Origin: CAZCPB01 sp044223975
GTDB lineage: Bacteria; Planctomycetota; Phycisphaerae; Phycisphaerales; UBA1924
Assembly (NCBI GenBank): GCA_044223975.1
Contig: JBGALI010000009.1
Location: forward strand, 135,252-199,251
Direction: 5' to 3'
DNA: 64,000 nt
Shown: piece by piece, positions 17,475-26,483 of the stretch
Layout: every line of letters starts with the position of its first letter
How positions within the stretch are numbered: position 1 is the stretch's first letter
Made by a program: the position numbers and the translations under genes
The notes under the pieces: generated by a model
Databases searched by the model: none
Told to the model about the DNA's origin: nothing
The model's input: only the letters and a program-made list of their open reading frames with translations

Positions 17475-19415
17475 ATGCCCCACACGCTCTCCGAAGACCA
17501 GGTCTCCCTGCTGGGGGCGCTGGCCCAGCGCTACCCCACGGCCGAGTCTGCGATTACCGAGATCGCCGCCCTCGAGGCCTCCCGCTCGCTTCCGGCCGGC
17601 ATCGTCCACGTCATCTCCGACATCCACGGCGAGGACGCCAAGCTCCGCCACATCATCAACAACGCCTCGGGCGCGCTCCGTCAGCTCGTCGAAGAGACCC
17701 TCCGCGACCGCCTGAGCCCCCCGGAGAAGTCCCGGTTCCTCGCCGTCCTTTACTACCCGCGCGAGGCCATCGCCGCCTTCGCCGCCGAGCTCATCTCCAC
17801 CGGCACGCGCGAGGAGTGGGTCTTCCAGACGCTCTGCCTGCAGTTTGAGATCGTCCGCGCCCTCCGCCGCACGTTCCGGCGCGACCAGTTCGAGCGGCTG
17901 CTGCACCCCCACTTCCGCGAGCTGTTCGTCGAGCTGGGCAGCAACAGCCGCCCCGAGTACATCCGCCGCATGCTGGCCGCGCTCAGCAGTCACGACCGCG
18001 ACTGGGCCGCCGTCCGCGCCGGTGCCCGCCTCATCCGCAACCTCTCGTGCGCCGAGCTGCTGGTCGCCGGCGACCTTGGCGACCGCGGCGAGCGTGTCGA
18101 CCGCGTGATCGAGACGCTGATGCGCCAGCCGCGCGTCAACGTGCTCTGGGGCAACCACGACATGATCTGGCTGGGCGCGCACCTCGGGCATGAGGCCTGC
18201 CTGCTCACCGTGATGCGCTTCAGCGCCCGCTACCGCAAGGCCGCCCAGCTCGAGGAGGGCTACGGAATCCTCGTCACGCCCCTGGAGAAGCTGGTCCGCG
18301 ACGTCTACGGCGACGACCCGGCCGAGCGCTTCACCCCCAAGGGGAGCGGCATCCGCGAGGAGATCGTGGTCGCGCGCATGCAGAAGGCCCTGGCGATCAT
18401 GCAGTTCAAGGCCGAGGGCCGCATGATCGAGCGCCACCCCGAGTGGAAGCTCGAGCACCGCCGCCTCCTGCACCGCATCCGCTTCGACAAAGGCAGGGCC
18501 GTCTCGGTCGAGATCCACGGCAGGTCCTACGACATGCTCGACGGCCGCCTCCCCACCGTCGACCCCAAGGACCCCTACCGCTACTCCCCCGAGGAGGAGG
18601 CGTGCCTGGCCCGCATCAAGGAATCCTTTGTGCGCTCGCAGCACCTGCGCTCGCACATGGAGTGGGTCGTCCGCCGCGGCAACATGTGGACGCGGCGCGA
18701 CGAGGTCCTCATCTTCCACGGCTGCGTCCCCGTCGACGAGAACGGCGACCCCCAGTCCCTGGCCGTGGACGGGCGCGAGGTCGCGGGGCGCGAGCTGATG
18801 GACGCGCTGGGCAGCGTCGTCCGGCGCGCCATGCGCAAGCGCTGGTTCGGCCTCGACCACGACACCGACTGGCTCTGGTACATGTGGGGCGGCCCGCGCT
18901 CGCCTTTGTTCGGCAAGGACAAGCTCGCGACGTTTGAGACCTATTTCATCGCCGACAAGGAGGCGCACAAGGAGGTCAAGAACCACTACTTCGACCTGAT
19001 CCACGATGCTGAGTTCGTGAAGAAGATCGGCCGCCTCTTCGGCTGCGGCGACGACGTGCTCATCGTCAACGGCCACGTCCCCGTGAAGATCGAGAAGGGC
19101 GAGCAGCCCGTGAAGCGCGGCGGCAACGCCGTCACCATCGACGGCGCTTTCTCTCAGGCGTACGGCGACCGCGGCTACACCCTCGTGCTCCGCCCCGAGG
19201 GCATCGAGCTCGCCGAGCACTCGCCGTTCAAGGGTGTCGAAGCGACCATCCGCGCCGACGCCGACATCGTCCCCAAGGTGACGCCGATCCGACGCCACCC
19301 GCGTCCTCGCACCGTCGGCGACACCGACGAGGGGCGGCGCCTGGCGCGCGAGATCAGCGACCTGGAGTCGCTGATCCGCGCGTACAAGGAAGGCGTGGTG
19401 GTGGAGAGGCGGTGA
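17475..19415 (+). CDS. fbp: Fructose-1,6-bisphosphatase, class III
   Basis: 646 residues, the usual length for class III FBPase (the Bacillus-type enzyme). It hydrolyses fructose 1,6-bisphosphate to fructose 6-phosphate in gluconeogenesis. The calcineurin-like metallophosphatase motifs are intact: SDIHGED (about 49-55), GDLGDRGERVD (about 199-209) and GNHDMIWLGAH (about 229-239), plus a late VNGHVPVKIEKGE segment supplying a metal-binding His. The start is chosen at MPHTLSEDQ; upstream in-frame sequence to 17094 is antisense to the cytochrome gene and not family-like. Confidence 0.93.
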   Translation: MPHTLSEDQVSLLGALAQRYPTAESAITEIAALEASRSLPAGIVHVISDIHGEDAKLRHIINNASGALRQLVEETLRDRLSPPEKSRFLAVLYYPREAIAAFAAELISTGTREEWVFQTLCLQFEIVRALRRTFRRDQFERLLHPHFRELFVELGSNSRPEYIRRMLAALSSHDRDWAAVRAGARLIRNLSCAELLVAGDLGDRGERVDRVIETLMRQPRVNVLWGNHDMIWLGAHLGHEACLLTVMRFSARYRKAAQLEEGYGILVTPLEKLVRDVYGDDPAERFTPKGSGIREEIVVARMQKALAIMQFKAEGRMIERHPEWKLEHRRLLHRIRFDKGRAVSVEIHGRSYDMLDGRLPTVDPKDPYRYSPEEEACLARIKESFVRSQHLRSHMEWVVRRGNMWTRRDEVLIFHGCVPVDENGDPQSLAVDGREVAGRELMDALGSVVRRAMRKRWFGLDHDTDWLWYMWGGPRSPLFGKDKLATFETYFIADKEAHKEVKNHYFDLIHDAEFVKKIGRLFGCGDDVLIVNGHVPVKIEKGEQPVKRGGNAVTIDGAFSQAYGDRGYTLVLRPEGIELAEHSPFKGVEATIRADADIVPKVTPIRRHPRPRTVGDTDEGRRLAREISDLESLIRAYKEGVVVERR

Positions 19416-19431
19416 GCGCTAATGGGCACGG

Positions 19432-20208
19432 TCAACGACCTGGCAATGGTTGGGGCTGCTCGGTAGGAAGGGGCACGCCCTTGTTGGGAGCGCGTGCCTT
19501 GATATTGGCAACAATCGCCTGCGCCGCCGGGTCATCGGCCAGCGCCACAGGCTGGGTGGTGGACCCGTTCCAGACCGCGCTGACAGAGTTGTCCGGATTG
19601 ACCGTGACGGTTACTCGGTAGAAGAGGTCCTCGCCCTGGTTGTTGGGAATCGTGCGCGTCTTATTTGGGTCGGTTGCTCCGAAGACATCGAACTTGACGG
19701 GACCACCGCCCCAACCCCCGGCGCCGCCGTTCATCGTTGGCTCCCATTGCCTCAATCGGACCAGCGTGTAAGTGTTCGACGCAGCGTCGAAGTGGATCAG
19801 AAAGAACGTGCCCTCTGCACCGGTCTTGACGCGGCCCGTCGTCACGATGGGCCAGATCGGGAACATGTTGTGGTTGGCTTCTCGCTCCGGTGCGAAGCGG
19901 CTGAACTTCCCCGCGAAATAGGCGAAGTAGCTGCCGGGGCCTGACTCGACCGTGACTCGGGTTTGTGGGAACTGCGGATTCAGCGTTACCACCATGTTCA
20001 CCTGCAGTGACGGATCGTCGTACGGACCGCACATCGCCTGAAAATCGGCCAGGGGCAGGTCCTTGATACTTACCGCATTGTCTCTCTCTGCGGTCGTCGC
20101 CGCGCGATCGGTAGGCTTCTCAGTTCCCACGTCTCGAGGCGCACGCGCCGCCACCCCGGCGAACGCCACCGCCGCACCCACCACCGTGATAAACGCCTTC
20201 ACGCTCAT
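19432..20208 (-). CDS. Exported protein, paralogue of neighbouring lipoprotein
   Basis: 258 residues; AGGGG lies about 8 nt before the ATG. The N-terminal signal (VKAFITVVGAAVAFAGVAAR) lacks a lipobox, so the product is probably soluble. The body shares blocks with the lipoprotein at 20358: FQAMCGPYDDP, FPQTRVTVESG, YFAYFAGKFS, PIVTTGRVKTGAEGTFFLIH. The two are a tandem duplicate pair with diverged anchoring. Function unknown; the fold looks all-beta. It converges with the FBPase gene, 17 nt apart. Confidence 0.7.
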   Translation of the reverse strand: MSVKAFITVVGAAVAFAGVAARAPRDVGTEKPTDRAATTAERDNAVSIKDLPLADFQAMCGPYDDPSLQVNMVVTLNPQFPQTRVTVESGPGSYFAYFAGKFSRFAPEREANHNMFPIWPIVTTGRVKTGAEGTFFLIHFDAASNTYTLVRLRQWEPTMNGGAGGWGGGPVKFDVFGATDPNKTRTIPNNQGEDLFYRVTVTVNPDNSVSAVWNGSTTQPVALADDPAAQAIVANIKARAPNKGVPLPTEQPQPLPGR

Positions 20209-20227
20209 GTTGAAGCCCCTTGGTGCT

Positions 20228-20248
20228 GGCGGCCTCGAACGGGCCGCC
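20228..20248. terminator. Hairpin between the two exported paralogues
   Basis: GGCGGCC and GGCCGCC arms separated by 7 nt lie downstream of the kinase-lipoprotein pair on the minus strand. No T-run follows, so it may terminate poorly or act as a mRNA stabiliser. Confidence 0.35.
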
Positions 20249-20357
20249 TCTACACAATTACGCGGCGCCCGCGCCGCGGGTCCACATCATCACATCGCGA
20301 CATCCAAAACTCCCCGTGGGGATAGCACGCGCGCAGAAACCGGGCGGCGACCGCCCC

Positions 20358-21092
20358 TCACGGATTGTCAGGCCGCGGCGGAACCGGCGCGCCCTTGAGC
20401 CGGGCACGGCGGATCACCTCTTTAATGACCGCCTGCTCCGGCACCGTCGGCGGCGCGGCCGCGCCCATTGTTTCTCCCCCGGTCGCATTGTCGAACACAT
20501 AGCGGATCGCCTTGTCGGCCAGTTCCGCGTTCGGGACGCTGGCGTTGAGCGACAACGTTCTCGACCACACCTCGACCTTCCCGCCCGTGCTCTCTCCAAG
20601 ACGCACGACCGTCTGCTTCCCCGTCGACGGGCTGGTGTACACCAGGAACGAGGTCCCCTCGGCCCCCGTCATAATGTGACCGGCGTACACGATCGGCCAG
20701 ATCAGCCGCACGCCGCTGGCGGGTGCAAAGTCGCTGGCCACCCCCGGCGCAGTCCCGCTGAAGTGCCCGCTGACGTACACGTAGTAGTCACCGCCGTTCG
20801 AAGAGACCGTCACCTGGGTCTGCGGCAGGGCGAGCGTGGCGCTCACGGTGCACGTTGGGTCCGAGTACGGACCGTACACCGCCTTGAAGTCGGTGCCCGT
20901 GCTGTCGGAAACGTGCAGCACGCTGTCGTAGGACTCGATCGCCGCGGCTTCCTCCGCCGCAAGCGGCACGACCGCAGAGCCCACCACCTCCACGTCCGAC
21001 GTTACGGGCGTCGGCTTGTCCTCGTTGAAGCACCCTGCGCACACAGCGACCGCCGCGCCCAGCACCCCTGTCGTCCACCCTCGCGTCATCAT
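20358..21092 (-). CDS. Lipoprotein of unknown function, coupled to CHASE2 kinase
   Basis: 244 residues starting at the ATG whose bases overlap the kinase stop (ATGA), so translation is coupled to the kinase. The signal peptide ends in a lipobox-like VCAGC (Cys about residue 21), predicting a membrane-anchored lipoprotein. The body contains FKAVYGPYSDP, LPQTQVTVSSNG, YYVYVSGHFSG and GHIMTGAEGTSFLVY, blocks shared with the paralogue at 19432. I infer it may act with the extracellular CHASE2 sensor of the kinase, for instance as ligand or inhibitor; the sequence does not prove this. Confidence 0.72.
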   Translation of the reverse strand: MMTRGWTTGVLGAAVAVCAGCFNEDKPTPVTSDVEVVGSAVVPLAAEEAAAIESYDSVLHVSDSTGTDFKAVYGPYSDPTCTVSATLALPQTQVTVSSNGGDYYVYVSGHFSGTAPGVASDFAPASGVRLIWPIVYAGHIMTGAEGTSFLVYTSPSTGKQTVVRLGESTGGKVEVWSRTLSLNASVPNAELADKAIRYVFDNATGGETMGAAAPPTVPEQAVIKEVIRRARLKGAPVPPRPDNP

Positions 21093-23458
21093 GTGTGAAC
21101 CCCCTGTCCGGCCGCATTTGGCCGGCCTCCTCGAAGTATAAACCACCCCAGCACCGCCGCGCCGATCATCGCCAGCACCGGCACCGCCGGGTTGCACATC
21201 ACAAGAAAATGGCGGTAGCACAGCAGGCTCGCCGCCACCGCAGCGGCGCCGAGCAGAACGAGCAGCAACGCTAGTCGCCATCCTCTCTTTCCCGCGATCC
21301 GGGCGGCCAACACCCCGACGATCGCCGCCGCCGCGGTGATCGCGTACGACGTGGAGGCGTTGGGCACCGTCGCGTAGCGTCCGTCGAGCAGCGCGGCGAA
21401 CCCCGCGGCCTGAAGGCTGCACCCCCACGCACGCCGCCCGTCGGGGAGTACTGAGAAGTCGTCCTTCTTGTCCGGCGGGTCCCACGCCTTCCTTGGCCGC
21501 TTGTCACCGAAGAGCACGATCCTCCCCGCGAACCACGTGCGCAGCTGCTGTGGAGAGGCACGCACCACCTCTGCGTAGTCGAGCGTCACCGCATCGAATA
21601 CCGCGTCATCGGGGATGGGGATGGTGCAGAGGCCCGATAGATCGCCCTTGTGAATCCCGACCTTCGCATCGTCCTCCCTCGCAGGCTGAACGCCCGTTAC
21701 CCTCCACACTTCTGGAGCACCGAGCGGCAGCCGCGCGTGCTCGATCGAAGGGTGGCGTTTCCACCGTGTGACGCGCACTTCGTCCGACGGCTCGTCCAAG
21801 TCCACCGAAAGTTCCAGGCCCGGCGCTCGCGCCGCGCACGCGGCCAGGAGCGCCAGTGAGGGAACGGCATCGCCGCCCGGGCGGCGGAACGCCGCGTCAA
21901 GGGATCTCTGCGGGCCGTTTGTGAACGTGCACCCACCCCAGCGCACGCCCGGTGTGGACACGATGGTTTCGCTGAGCGGCGGCGCACCAAGTTCATCGGT
22001 GGCCCACGTGGTGACTCCCACGATCGGGTCGATCCCCGCCTTCACGAGCGACTCCAGACCGGCACGAAAAGCCCCGTCGAAGCGGTCTTCCCTGGTGGTG
22101 AAGGAAATATCCCACGCAACTCCTCGAGCACCCGAACCGGCCAGTCGCTCCATCAGGCGCCCGTGCAGGAGGCGCAGACTCCTGAAATCCTCCGCCGTCA
22201 CCCCCTCGACCCCGACCTCCGCCGCCAGCGCCTCAAAGTCCGTCCCGTCGTTGATCGCCACGATCCGCAGACGATCGAGCGCCGGCACCGCCGTCGGGAT
22301 CGGCACCACCGCCGCGCCCCACTTCTCGAACGTCGCCGCCGGCGCAGGAGACAACCCGAAGATCAGCGGCTGGAACACCCCGTGCGCCACCGCCATCGCC
22401 ATCGCCGCGCCCAGGAGCATCGACAGCCACGGGTGCCGCGCGATCTGCGCCCGCGCCATCGTCCGCGCCAGGTACGTCAGCGTCGGCGGCCGCGCCTCCA
22501 CCGGCTCCCCGGCCACCACGTGCCGCAGGTCGCGCGCCAGCGCATCCGCCGACGCGTAGCGCCGGTCCCGGTCTTTCTCCAGCGCCTTGGCCACCACCGT
22601 CCGCAGGTCCCCGCGGAGCTTCCGCCGTCCCTCGGCGGGCAGCACGCCCGAGCGGTCGCGGATGATCCGCGCCGCCGCCGCGATGCTCAGCGTCGAGACG
22701 TCGTACGGCAGCTTCCCCGTCAGCAGCTCGTAGAGGATCACGCCCAGCGCGTACACGTCCGAGCGCGCGTCGATGTCGTGTGGGTCGCCCTCCACCTGCT
22801 CGGGCGACATGTACTGCAGCGTGCCCACCAGCTGCCCGATGTTCGTCTGCTGCGTCGCAGGCGCCTGGTCCGAGTCCGAGGCCCGGGCCACGCCGAAGTC
22901 GATCACCTTCGCCACACCCGCCGAACTCACCACGATGTTCGCAGGCTTGAGGTCGCGGTGGATGATCCCGCGCAGGTGCGCGTGGTGCACCGCCTCGCAC
23001 ACCTCGGCCATCAGCCGCTGGCGGTCCTCGATCGACAGCTCCATCGCCGCCGCGTGGTCCGTCAGGTGCTTGGCCCCCGCGATGTACTCCATCGCGAAGA
23101 ACGGGAAGTCCTCCCCGTGCTCGCGGTGCGTCCCCGCCTCGTACACCACCGCGATCCCCGGGTGGCTCAGGCGCGCCAGGAGCTGCGACTCGTACTCGAA
23201 GCGCCGGCGCGCCGACTTGGACGCCAGGCCGCGGCGCATGATCTTCAGCGCCACCGACCGCCGCGGCTGCTCCTGCACCGCCTCGTACACGATCCCCATC
23301 CCGCCCGAATCGATCCGCTGGCGGATGTGGTACGGCCCGATCATCCGCGGCGTCGCGCCGTCGGCCGCGAACTCCGGGCGGGGCAGCTCCGAGGCGGTCG
23401 CGTCCTGAGACCCCCCTCCGGAAGTGTCGGGCTCGTCGTCGGCCGGCGTCTCTGCCAT
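21089..23458 (-). CDS. Ser/Thr protein kinase with extracytoplasmic CHASE2 sensor
   Basis: 789 residues. The kinase domain (about 42-310) has Gly loop DSGGMGIVYEA, Lys72 (VALKIM), HRDLKPAN at 167-174, DFG at 187-189 and MSPEQVEG, all intact. After an acidic/Ala linker comes one membrane helix (about 357-380). Next is a ~280-residue extracytoplasmic domain with CHASE2 features (RLRIVAINDG, GARGVAWDISF, FAGRIVLFGDKRP, AAGFAALLDGRY), closed by three membrane helices near the C-terminus. CHASE2 domains sense unknown extracellular cues. The start MAETPADD is weakly supported (a G-run upstream). Confidence 0.9.
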   Translation of the reverse strand: MAETPADDEPDTSGGGSQDATASELPRPEFAADGATPRMIGPYHIRQRIDSGGMGIVYEAVQEQPRRSVALKIMRRGLASKSARRRFEYESQLLARLSHPGIAVVYEAGTHREHGEDFPFFAMEYIAGAKHLTDHAAAMELSIEDRQRLMAEVCEAVHHAHLRGIIHRDLKPANIVVSSAGVAKVIDFGVARASDSDQAPATQQTNIGQLVGTLQYMSPEQVEGDPHDIDARSDVYALGVILYELLTGKLPYDVSTLSIAAAARIIRDRSGVLPAEGRRKLRGDLRTVVAKALEKDRDRRYASADALARDLRHVVAGEPVEARPPTLTYLARTMARAQIARHPWLSMLLGAAMAMAVAHGVFQPLIFGLSPAPAATFEKWGAAVVPIPTAVPALDRLRIVAINDGTDFEALAAEVGVEGVTAEDFRSLRLLHGRLMERLAGSGARGVAWDISFTTREDRFDGAFRAGLESLVKAGIDPIVGVTTWATDELGAPPLSETIVSTPGVRWGGCTFTNGPQRSLDAAFRRPGGDAVPSLALLAACAARAPGLELSVDLDEPSDEVRVTRWKRHPSIEHARLPLGAPEVWRVTGVQPAREDDAKVGIHKGDLSGLCTIPIPDDAVFDAVTLDYAEVVRASPQQLRTWFAGRIVLFGDKRPRKAWDPPDKKDDFSVLPDGRRAWGCSLQAAGFAALLDGRYATVPNASTSYAITAAAAIVGVLAARIAGKRGWRLALLLVLLGAAAVAASLLCYRHFLVMCNPAVPVLAMIGAAVLGWFILRGGRPNAAGQGVHT

Positions 23459-23590
23459 CGCACATCCCCCCACCCGAGCCGGGGATTGTACCGGAACACC
23501 GGCGCCCACGCCGCGCCCCGGCGGGCCCGGCTCCGTTCACCCGGGGATTTGGCCGAAATAACAGTGGCCCAGACCCGTCAGGAGCACGCC

Positions 23591-24070
23591 ATGCCCACCC
23601 CCGCTCCCTCCGCCACGGCCCCGCCCACGATCGCCGAGATCATGACCCGACGCGTTGTCACCGTCTCGATGGACGACGACATGCGCCGCATCCGCCAGAT
23701 CTTCAACCGCGAGAGCTTTCACCACGTGATCGTGGTGGAGTCCGGGCGCGCCGTCGGCGTGATCTCCGACCGCGACCTGCTCAAGCACGTCAGCCCTTTC
23801 CTCGGAAAGGTCACCGAGCGGGCCCAGGACGCCGACACGCTCCACCGCCGCGCCCACCAGGTGATGTCGCGCCCGCTCATCTCGTGCCCGCCGCAGATGT
23901 CGATCTCTCAGGTCGCGCGCCTGATGCTGGAGCGCCGCGTGTCGTGCGTGCCCGTGCTCAACGCCGACCAGCACTGCGTCGGCATCGTCACCCTCCGAGA
24001 CGTGCTCGCGTGGGCGCTGGTGCGCAGCGATCCGGCCGCGGGCCGGTGCGAGCTCCCCGCGGCCGCGTGA
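23591..24070 (+). CDS. CBS-domain pair protein
   Basis: 159 residues; CAGGAG lies 7 nt before the ATG. Two CBS motifs fill the protein: the first at about 15-75 (IMTRRVVTVSMDDDMRRIRQ, VVESGRAVGVISDRDLL) and the second at about 88-145 (VMSRPLISCPPQMSISQVAR, CVGIVTLRDVLAWAL). Such stand-alone pairs bind adenosine nucleotides and regulate partners, which cannot be deduced here. Much longer frames overlapping it on either strand are shadows of the kinase gene. Confidence 0.88.
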   Translation: MPTPAPSATAPPTIAEIMTRRVVTVSMDDDMRRIRQIFNRESFHHVIVVESGRAVGVISDRDLLKHVSPFLGKVTERAQDADTLHRRAHQVMSRPLISCPPQMSISQVARLMLERRVSCVPVLNADQHCVGIVTLRDVLAWALVRSDPAAGRCELPAAA

Positions 24071-24101
24071 ACCGGTCGCCCGCCGCCCAACCGCGTGAGC
24101 C

Positions 24102-26306
24102 TCAGTCCGGCGCGGCGATGGTGCTCACCTCCTGCCACTGCCACGCGCCCCCGAACGAGGGGTACCAGTAGTAGCGCAGGAAGGCGCCGGAGTCGGAAGC
24201 GCCGAACACGTTCAGGCTGCTGTCGGGCCCCGCGAGGCCGCGCAGGTCGTGCGAGGGCAGCCCCGCGCCCGGCGGCAGGGCCGACGCGAACGCCGTGACC
24301 GCCCACCCCTCCGCCACCCGCGCCGGCGCCCACCAGTACACCATGATCTCGCCGGTCGTGCGGTCGGCCCCCGCGATGTTCAGCCCGCCCCACGAGCTGA
24401 CGTAACTCGACACCGAGTCCACCGTGAAGCGTGGGCCGTTGAGCGACGAGGTGAGGTTCGAGTGCTCCCACTTTCCCGCGAACTCGGGGACCCACCACGT
24501 CACCTGGATCTGACCCGTCGAGTCGAGGGCCGCGATGTTGATGCCGCCCCAACTCGTGAGGTACACCGTCAGACCGCCCGCCACCGGGTCGGCCCCGTAC
24601 GCCGACGTCAGGTTGGCCGTGGACCAGCGAGTCACCCCCGGCGCCCACCACACCGACCAGATGTTCCCCGCGTGGTCCAGGCCCGCGACGTTCAGCCCGC
24701 CCCACGACGTGGCGTAGCTCACCGTGGGACCGACGAACGCCGGCATCGCGTCGCCGTGGGCCCGCAGGTCCGCCGCGGCGATGTTCACGAAGCCCCAGTC
24801 GAACTCGCCCCACGCCGTCGCGGCGCCCGTCTGGAAGTAGTGCACCAGATCGCCCGCGCTGTCGAGTCCGACCAGGTGCACGGTCCCCGTCGGATCGACC
24901 ATCACGTCGAGGTTGCCCGCGATCGGCGCGGCTCCCGGAATCAGCACTGCAAGGTTGCGGCACGACCACGACCCGTTGGAGTCGCGCCGGTAGAGAACCA
25001 GCGACGACCCGGCCTCCGCCGCCGCATAGACGAGCGCGTCCTTGGGGTCGGTCCACGTGACGACCTTCCCCGTGATCGCCGGGCTCCCCGGCTTGGATTC
25101 GAGATCGACCGCGCGCCACGAACCGTCGTTCTGCAGCGTGTACAGCGGCGTCGGTGCGCCCGCGTCGTTCCGCGCCACGGAGAAGACCGGCGCGGTCGCG
25201 GACACGACGCGCACGGCGGCGCCGAAGAGCAGGTCCGCGTTGCCGCCGGCGATGGGCGCCGTGCTGTAGGGCACGAGCGTGACACCGTCGGAAGCGATGT
25301 CGTAGCTCCAGAATCGCCCCGTCCCGTTCTCGATGAGCGTCAGCGAGCCGTTGGTGTCGTCCCAGCTCCCGGTCGCGCCGGGAGTGCGCGAACCGGCGTC
25401 GTACTCCGCAAGATCGTACTGCGAGTACGTGCCGTCGGTCCGGAGGTCCAGGGCCACGTCGAACACCACCGCGTCACGCCCGCTCCGGAGCTGGGCGAAC
25501 GCGCCGGTGGCGATGCTGCCGACGCGGTAGAGGCCGGCGACCTGCGCCCGGGAACGATTCGCACGCTGGAACACCAGGGTGATCGACGCCTGGCCATCCG
25601 AGAAATCCAGGTCGGCGACCAGCCCGGTTCGCTTGGTGCTCGACGCCCACCCGTACTCTCCATCGGAGAGCCGGAACGCCCCGCCCGGCTGCGTGGACGT
25701 GACGGTAACGGTGTCGTTGCTTGTGTGGCCCGCGAGGTACTGGTACCGCGCGATGCTGGTGCCCGTGATGTCCAGCGTGCCCCAACCGGCCGCGACCAGG
25801 TCCATGTCGGGGATCACCACCAGGGATCGGGAATCCCAGTGCCCGGCCATGTCGGCGAGCGCGAAGTTGACGGGGCCTTGGGTGGCGAGCCAGAAGTTGC
25901 CCCGCGTGTAGCCCGCGTCCACGCCGGAGAACCAGCCCACCGGGTACGACGATCCGTTCACGAAACGCGTTCCGCTCATCGTCTGGTACGGCGAAGCCGA
26001 CGGCACAAAGCCGGGAACCATCCGCCCGTCGGCCATGAAGCCCAGGGACTGAATGTCACCGGCCCCCGCGGGGCCCGCGCCGGTGTCGGTGGCGTTGCGG
26101 ACGCTCGCGGCAAACGCGCCGTTGTCCGCGAGCGTGGCCTCCACGGAGTACGGGGTCAGCGTCGTGCCGTCGAAGCTGACCCCCACCCCTGCACTTATCA
26201 CCGACAGCACGACCCGCGGCTCGAGAGCCTCGAAGTGCTGGGCGGGCGCGGACATTCCGCGGGACCGGCGCAGGCGTGCGGCGGCCGTGGTCTGTGCGAG
26301 TTTCAT
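24102..26306 (-). CDS. LEPR-XLL secreted protein with lectin-like repeats
   Basis: 734 residues from the ATG of MKLAQTT, preceded by GGGAG. The N-terminus has the planctomycete export-associated motif FEALEPRVVLS at about 25-35. The middle (about 40-430) is beta-rich with no recognised domain. The C-terminal ~230 residues have four to five repeats around SWGGLNVAGLDHAGNIWSVW, SWGGINIAALDSTGQIQVTW and SWGGLNIAGADR, about 55-60 residues apart, resembling bladed or fucolectin-like propellers. A related module closes the LEPR protein at 1532. Likely a surface or extracellular glycan-binding protein. Confidence 0.82.
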   Translation of the reverse strand: MKLAQTTAAARLRRSRGMSAPAQHFEALEPRVVLSVISAGVGVSFDGTTLTPYSVEATLADNGAFAASVRNATDTGAGPAGAGDIQSLGFMADGRMVPGFVPSASPYQTMSGTRFVNGSSYPVGWFSGVDAGYTRGNFWLATQGPVNFALADMAGHWDSRSLVVIPDMDLVAAGWGTLDITGTSIARYQYLAGHTSNDTVTVTSTQPGGAFRLSDGEYGWASSTKRTGLVADLDFSDGQASITLVFQRANRSRAQVAGLYRVGSIATGAFAQLRSGRDAVVFDVALDLRTDGTYSQYDLAEYDAGSRTPGATGSWDDTNGSLTLIENGTGRFWSYDIASDGVTLVPYSTAPIAGGNADLLFGAAVRVVSATAPVFSVARNDAGAPTPLYTLQNDGSWRAVDLESKPGSPAITGKVVTWTDPKDALVYAAAEAGSSLVLYRRDSNGSWSCRNLAVLIPGAAPIAGNLDVMVDPTGTVHLVGLDSAGDLVHYFQTGAATAWGEFDWGFVNIAAADLRAHGDAMPAFVGPTVSYATSWGGLNVAGLDHAGNIWSVWWAPGVTRWSTANLTSAYGADPVAGGLTVYLTSWGGINIAALDSTGQIQVTWWVPEFAGKWEHSNLTSSLNGPRFTVDSVSSYVSSWGGLNIAGADRTTGEIMVYWWAPARVAEGWAVTAFASALPPGAGLPSHDLRGLAGPDSSLNVFGASDSGAFLRYYWYPSFGGAWQWQEVSTIAAPD

Positions 26307-26470
26307 GGTGGACTCCCTTCTCCAAGGTCCGGGCTTGTCCCCAAAGCCGACTCTAATCGCGGGGGCGTGCCGCGGCGACGCCCACCGGCCCTGAGGCGCC
26401 GCCATACCCCCCAAATGCAGCAGCTTTCCCCGAGGTCTTCCCACGGGCCACGCCCCTCGCGCGCGGGTGG

Positions 26471-26476
26471 TAGGCT
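26471..26476 (+). promoter_or_regulatory. Candidate -10 of a leaderless gene
   Basis: TAGGCT is followed by 7 nt (GCGCCGC) and the ATG of the secreted orphan; there is no Shine-Dalgarno. Confidence 0.4.
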
Positions 26477-26483
26477 GCGCCGC

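Noticed and set aside
22163..23590. Long + strand frame (His/Arg/Pro-rich) running into the CBS gene
   Set aside because: It is the antisense shadow of the kinase gene; only the last 159 codons are a recognisable protein.
24249..26483. Long + strand frame upstream of the secreted protein at 26484
   Set aside because: Antisense shadow of the LEPR protein; Arg/Pro-rich with no family content.
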